Shown here piece by piece: positions 13,206-15,680 of a stretch of 15,680 nt of DNA. Position 1 is the first letter of the stretch. Each line of letters begins with the position of its first letter. The notes below the pieces were generated by a model. It was given only the letters and a program-made list of their open reading frames with translations. It was not told where the DNA came from and searched no databases. The position numbers were made by a program, and so were the translations under genes. This stretch comes from CBDUQP01 sp965369385 (GTDB taxonomy: Bacteria > Planctomycetota > Phycisphaerae > SM23-33): assembly GCA_965369385.1 (NCBI GenBank), contig CBDUQP010000088.1:1-15680 (forward strand), read 5' to 3'.

Positions 13206-13889
13206 GTGGGAAAAGAGAGACCTCCTTCAAAAAGTGATATCGCGTATGAGAGTCTAAGGGAGATGATTATATCCCTGGAATTCCTGGACGATAACCCATG
13301 GTCCGTTCGGGAGTTGGCGGAGCGATTCGGCATGTCGAGTGTGCCGGTTTACGCGGCGATGAAGCGTCTTGAGCAGGAAGGGTTTATAACCGTTCTGCCC
13401 AAGCGGGGGATTATTGTGACCCGGTTGACGGCTGCGCAGCTTCGCGAGGCAGAGGTTGTGCGAGAGGGGCTGGAAGTCCAAGCCGCCCGGATTTTGGCGA
13501 CCTCGGGGACCGATGAAATGTTCGCCGAACTGACCCGACTGGCTCAAGAGGTAGTGGATTCTTCCAAGAAGGAAGATCTTCGGGCAGCAGTTGCTGCTGA
13601 TGGCAATTTCCACAAGCATGTGATTGAGTTCGCTGGGTGCGACATGCTCACCGAGAGGTTCGAGCAGTTGACGGTCATTTGCTGGCTGGCGGACCGCCCC
13701 AGCAGCAGTAGTGCGGTGGTCGAAGGTCACTCGCATTTGGCACTGGTCGAAGCCTTGAAGACGCGGGATCCCGAAATCGCCGACAAGGCAGTTCGCAGGC
13801 ACGTTACCAGCTACGCATCGAAAAAGGGCAAGTCAGGCAAGAGGAGCCCGGCCGCGGATGTGTCCGGGGCCAGCTCGGTAATCGAGTAA
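13206..13889 (+). CDS. GntR-family regulator with FCD domain, module 3
   Basis: A 227-residue regulator, closest to module 2 and identical to it over the last 27 residues. The winged helix (NPWSVRELAERFGMSSVPVYAAMKRLEQEG, about residues 31-59, plus wing) is followed by the FCD domain with Asp132, His136, His177 and His199. The ligand-pocket region differs from module 2 between residues 76 and 180, which would allow a different effector. Start is GTG at 13206, again directly after TGTCAA and without a Shine-Dalgarno sequence. It is divergent from the module 3 PEP-CTERM gene and convergent with that of module 4. Confidence 0.88.
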   Translation: MGKERPPSKSDIAYESLREMIISLEFLDDNPWSVRELAERFGMSSVPVYAAMKRLEQEGFITVLPKRGIIVTRLTAAQLREAEVVREGLEVQAARILATSGTDEMFAELTRLAQEVVDSSKKEDLRAAVAADGNFHKHVIEFAGCDMLTERFEQLTVICWLADRPSSSSAVVEGHSHLALVEALKTRDPEIADKAVRRHVTSYASKKGKSGKRSPAADVSGASSVIE

Positions 13890-14017
13890 CAGGTCGGCGG
13901 TAGCCAAAGCGGAATCACTTTCCACCATCCAGGAATCCCCGCAAGCCGGCAGTCCGTGAGTATTGCAGGAATCCCCGCACGCACGTGGTCTGATAACTGT
14001 GAAAATGCAACGAGGTG
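13807..14017. repeat. 211-bp perfect duplication, copy B
   Basis: This is the partner of 11020-11230 at a constant offset of 2787 bp. Identity stops exactly at the end of AACGAGGTG, the left arm of the next hairpin; beyond it modules 2 and 3 differ fully. Confidence 0.9.
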
Positions 14018-14054
14018 GCGCCCGGCCGGTGAGTTCGACAGGCGACACCTCGTT
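14009..14054. terminator. Terminator hairpin between module 3 regulator and module 4 gene
   Basis: AACGAGGTG (14009-14017) pairs with CACCTCGTT (14046-14054), and inner GCGCC/GGCG bases extend the stem. The outer stem is the same as at 7516 and 11222, while the inner part is unrelated. T-runs are short on both sides (TTATTG on plus), so strength is uncertain. It lies between convergent genes and could serve both. Confidence 0.6.
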
Positions 14055-14148
14055 ATTGTACATTAGTAATGACGGCTGGCTCGCTGTCTCGGTGCGTCCT
14101 GCATTCAAGGAATGCGACAGGCGATTTCAGCCAAACACTGGACAACTA

Positions 14149-14754
14149 CTAACCGCGACGGCGACGCAAGACACCCAAGCCGCCCAAGGCGAGCAGTGAC
14201 ATTGTCATCGGCTCGGGCACTTCGGCACTCATCACTTCCACTTCACAAAGTCGAATGCCGGTATCACCTGCCACCACGTTCTGTTCCTGTATATCGACGC
14301 GAATTGCGCTTGTGGTCAGGGCCGTTGCTGCAGTGAATGTGTAGATGGGAGGGGGATTAGTTGCCAAACCGGTGGCGGTGTAGTCAGCCGAATCTACAAT
14401 CTGCCAGCCAGTGGGAGTATCGATGCTTATGGTGAACTTCCCCAAGCCGTAGGGAGTGAGGGCGGGATTGGGGTTGCCGGAAAGTGGATTTAAGATGTTG
14501 ACTTGGTCGAATGTCACGTCCTGATCCCAAACGAGCATAAAGAAGTTGCCTCCGGCAGTCGAGGAATACGCACCACCTACATCATACGACAGATCGCCGT
14601 CCACAAGGTTGCTCACGAAATAATTGCCGTAATGAGTGCTAGCCGTGACTGTTGCATCTGGTGCGATGTTCACCGGCGTGAATGCCATTGCCGCTGATGT
14701 GCAGATGACAACGGCTGCGACAACAATTAGTAATGAAACAGATCTGATTCTCAT
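14149..14754 (-). CDS. PEP-CTERM secreted protein, module 4
   Basis: A 201-residue secreted protein, the most diverged of the four. Signal peptide MRIRSVSLLIVVAAVVICTS and the mature start FTPVNIAPDATVTAS are almost the same as in modules 2 and 3. The middle differs strongly, with NFFMLVWDQDVTFDQVNIL replacing the common FQLDW motif and a Pro/Asn-rich insert (NPLSGNPNPALTPYG). The end VEVMSAEVPEPMTMSLLALG and Arg4 is the PEP-CTERM signal and nearly matches module 1. The pattern still fits an F5/8 type C-like fold but the binding loops must differ. The ATG at 14754 follows GAGGAGAGTTGAC. It is divergent from the regulator at 14983 with a consensus promoter between them. Confidence 0.82.
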   Translation of the reverse strand: MRIRSVSLLIVVAAVVICTSAAMAFTPVNIAPDATVTASTHYGNYFVSNLVDGDLSYDVGGAYSSTAGGNFFMLVWDQDVTFDQVNILNPLSGNPNPALTPYGLGKFTISIDTPTGWQIVDSADYTATGLATNPPPIYTFTAATALTTSAIRVDIQEQNVVAGDTGIRLCEVEVMSAEVPEPMTMSLLALGGLGVLRRRRG

Positions 14755-14954
14755 GTCAACTCTCCTCAAGTAAAATAATGAAAACGTCAACTCACTTTTA
14801 AGGCAAGGTAGACAGGAACTTGTATTGACAGCCCCAGGGACCTAATATCACTGGTTGTCGCCTTGCCTGACTCCTGGTCAGAATGTTGTTTTTTGAATAA
14901 AAGTGTGATGTGGTGGCACAAAAGCGAAGGCCATTAGATCACTGTTGTAACGCC
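14755..14954 (-). promoter_or_regulatory. Long 5' leader of module 4 PEP-CTERM gene
   Basis: The leader is about 190 nt. It keeps CTTGTATTGA (14819-14828) at 65 nt from the ATG and CCTAATATCA (14841-14850) at 87 nt, but lacks the CCATTGAACGTGAC part seen in modules 2 and 3. An AAGGCAAGG/CCTTGCCT inverted repeat (about 14801-14869) brackets both blocks and could form a stem. Confidence 0.45.
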
Positions 14955-14982
14955 ATTATAACGGAAAGGCTGGTACTGTCAA
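14955..14982 (-). promoter_or_regulatory. Full-consensus sigma70 promoter, module 4
   Basis: On the minus strand TTGACA (14982-14977) and TATAAT (14960-14955) are both perfect, with a 16-bp spacer. TACCA follows the -35 as in the other modules, but the palindromic partner is weak here. So strong a promoter would be expected to need repression. Confidence 0.72.
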
Positions 14983-15603
14983 GTGACAAGAAGAAGAGCT
15001 ACCACGAAAAGTGCTCAGGCATATGAAGAGCTTCGCAAGATGATAATGTGTTACGAGTTTTCAGATGAGAATCCATGGTCCGTAAGGGAACTTGCAGAGC
15101 GTTTCAAAATGTCGGTAGTTCCGGTATATGGTGCGCTCAAAAGGCTGGAGCAGGAAGGACTTGTGACGGTTCTTCCGCATCGGGGGATAAGCGTCAAGCG
15201 TCTGACCCCAATGCAGATTCAAGAAGCGCTGGTGGTTCGCGAGGGGCTGGAGATCCAGGCCGCCAGGATGGTCGCTAAGAGGGGCTCGAAAGAGGTCTTA
15301 GACACGCTTCGTGAGATGACAGACAAGATCGTCCAATACGTCAAAGAGGATAATTTCGAAGATGCAGTCTACGCCGATACGAAGTGGCATGAGTTTATGG
15401 TGACCAGCGCGGGTTGCGGCCTGCTTACCGATCGGTTCGACCAGCTCACTATCATCTGCAGGCTGACTGGCGGTCCGCTGCTTACTCCCACGGCCGCAGT
15501 CGACCAGAAGTCACATCTTCAGCTTTTGGAAGCACTTGAGTCTCGCGATCCCGACATTGCCGAGAAGGCGATCCGCGATCATCTCGGGAGCGCCGCAACG
15601 TAA
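14983..15603 (+). CDS. GntR-family regulator with FCD domain, module 4
   Basis: A 206-residue regulator. The winged helix has NPWSVRELAERFKMSVVPVYGALKRLEQEG; the wing is LPHRGISV. The FCD domain keeps Asp132 and His136 (ADTKWH), His178 and His200, one position later than in the paralogues because of a single inserted residue. It ends soon after the last His (LGSAAT) and lacks the basic tail of modules 2 and 3. Start is GTG at 14983 directly after TGTCAA, with no Shine-Dalgarno sequence. It is the most diverged regulator, as is its partner PEP-CTERM gene, which suggests that the pairs have evolved together. Confidence 0.87.
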   Translation: MTRRRATTKSAQAYEELRKMIMCYEFSDENPWSVRELAERFKMSVVPVYGALKRLEQEGLVTVLPHRGISVKRLTPMQIQEALVVREGLEIQAARMVAKRGSKEVLDTLREMTDKIVQYVKEDNFEDAVYADTKWHEFMVTSAGCGLLTDRFDQLTIICRLTGGPLLTPTAAVDQKSHLQLLEALESRDPDIAEKAIRDHLGSAAT

Positions 15604-15680
15604 GGTATCGCCCTTGAGGCCGGTGGGGCGTGTGCGAGATGCTTCTCTGGCGGCAGATAACGTGTGTTGTCATCAATTCT

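Noticed and set aside
7680..15603. Toxin-antitoxin or phage-defence island
   Set aside because: The small proteins carry signal peptides and PEP-CTERM signals and the partners are FCD regulators; nothing resembles a toxin, nuclease or phage gene.

Overview
The window looks like a chromosomal segment of a PEP-CTERM/exosortase-type bacterium. The best guess is a Planctomycetota member (Phycisphaerae-like). This rests on five short secreted proteins ending in a PEP motif, a hydrophobic stretch and an Arg cluster, on a type II-type pseudopilin, and on many palindromic intergenic repeats. The taxonomic call is inference; no rRNA or tRNA gene is visible.

Left part (1-7325): ordinary, separately acting genes spaced by repeat-rich DNA. 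They are rsmE (16S rRNA m3U1498 methyltransferase, minus strand), a GspG-like pseudopilin, a radical SAM/SPASM protein, and a two-gene plus-strand unit. That unit encodes a sugar-1-phosphate nucleotidyltransferase and a NahK-type N-acetylhexosamine 1-kinase, which together could turn free N-acetylhexosamine into a UDP-sugar. A histidine phosphatase lies convergent to the kinase. The gaps at 1-544, 1301-1600, 2492-3042, 4045-4623, 7326-7679 and 9144-9617 hold palindromic REP/MITE-like DNA rather than genes.

Right part (7680-15603): the notable region. The same module occurs four times. Each has a minus-strand gene for a small secreted PEP-CTERM protein with a discoidin-like (F5/8 type C-like) body, a roughly 200-nt leader, a near-consensus sigma70 promoter, and a divergent plus-strand gene for a GntR/FCD-type regulator. 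In every copy the -35 box (TTGACA on the minus strand) directly abuts the GTG start codon of the regulator. A TACCA block follows it, and two copies have an ACCA..TGGT palindrome between -35 and -10. This suggests that each regulator controls its neighbour and possibly itself. A fifth PEP-CTERM protein, an SGNH-hydrolase-like enzyme, sits between modules 2 and 3 without its own regulator. Modules 2 and 3 share a 211-bp stretch without a mismatch that covers the regulator 3' ends and the following spacer and stops inside a terminator hairpin arm. This points to recent duplication or gene conversion.

Taken together, the right half reads as an expanding paralogous array of individually regulated cell-surface proteins. 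No exosortase gene and no transposase gene lies in the window.
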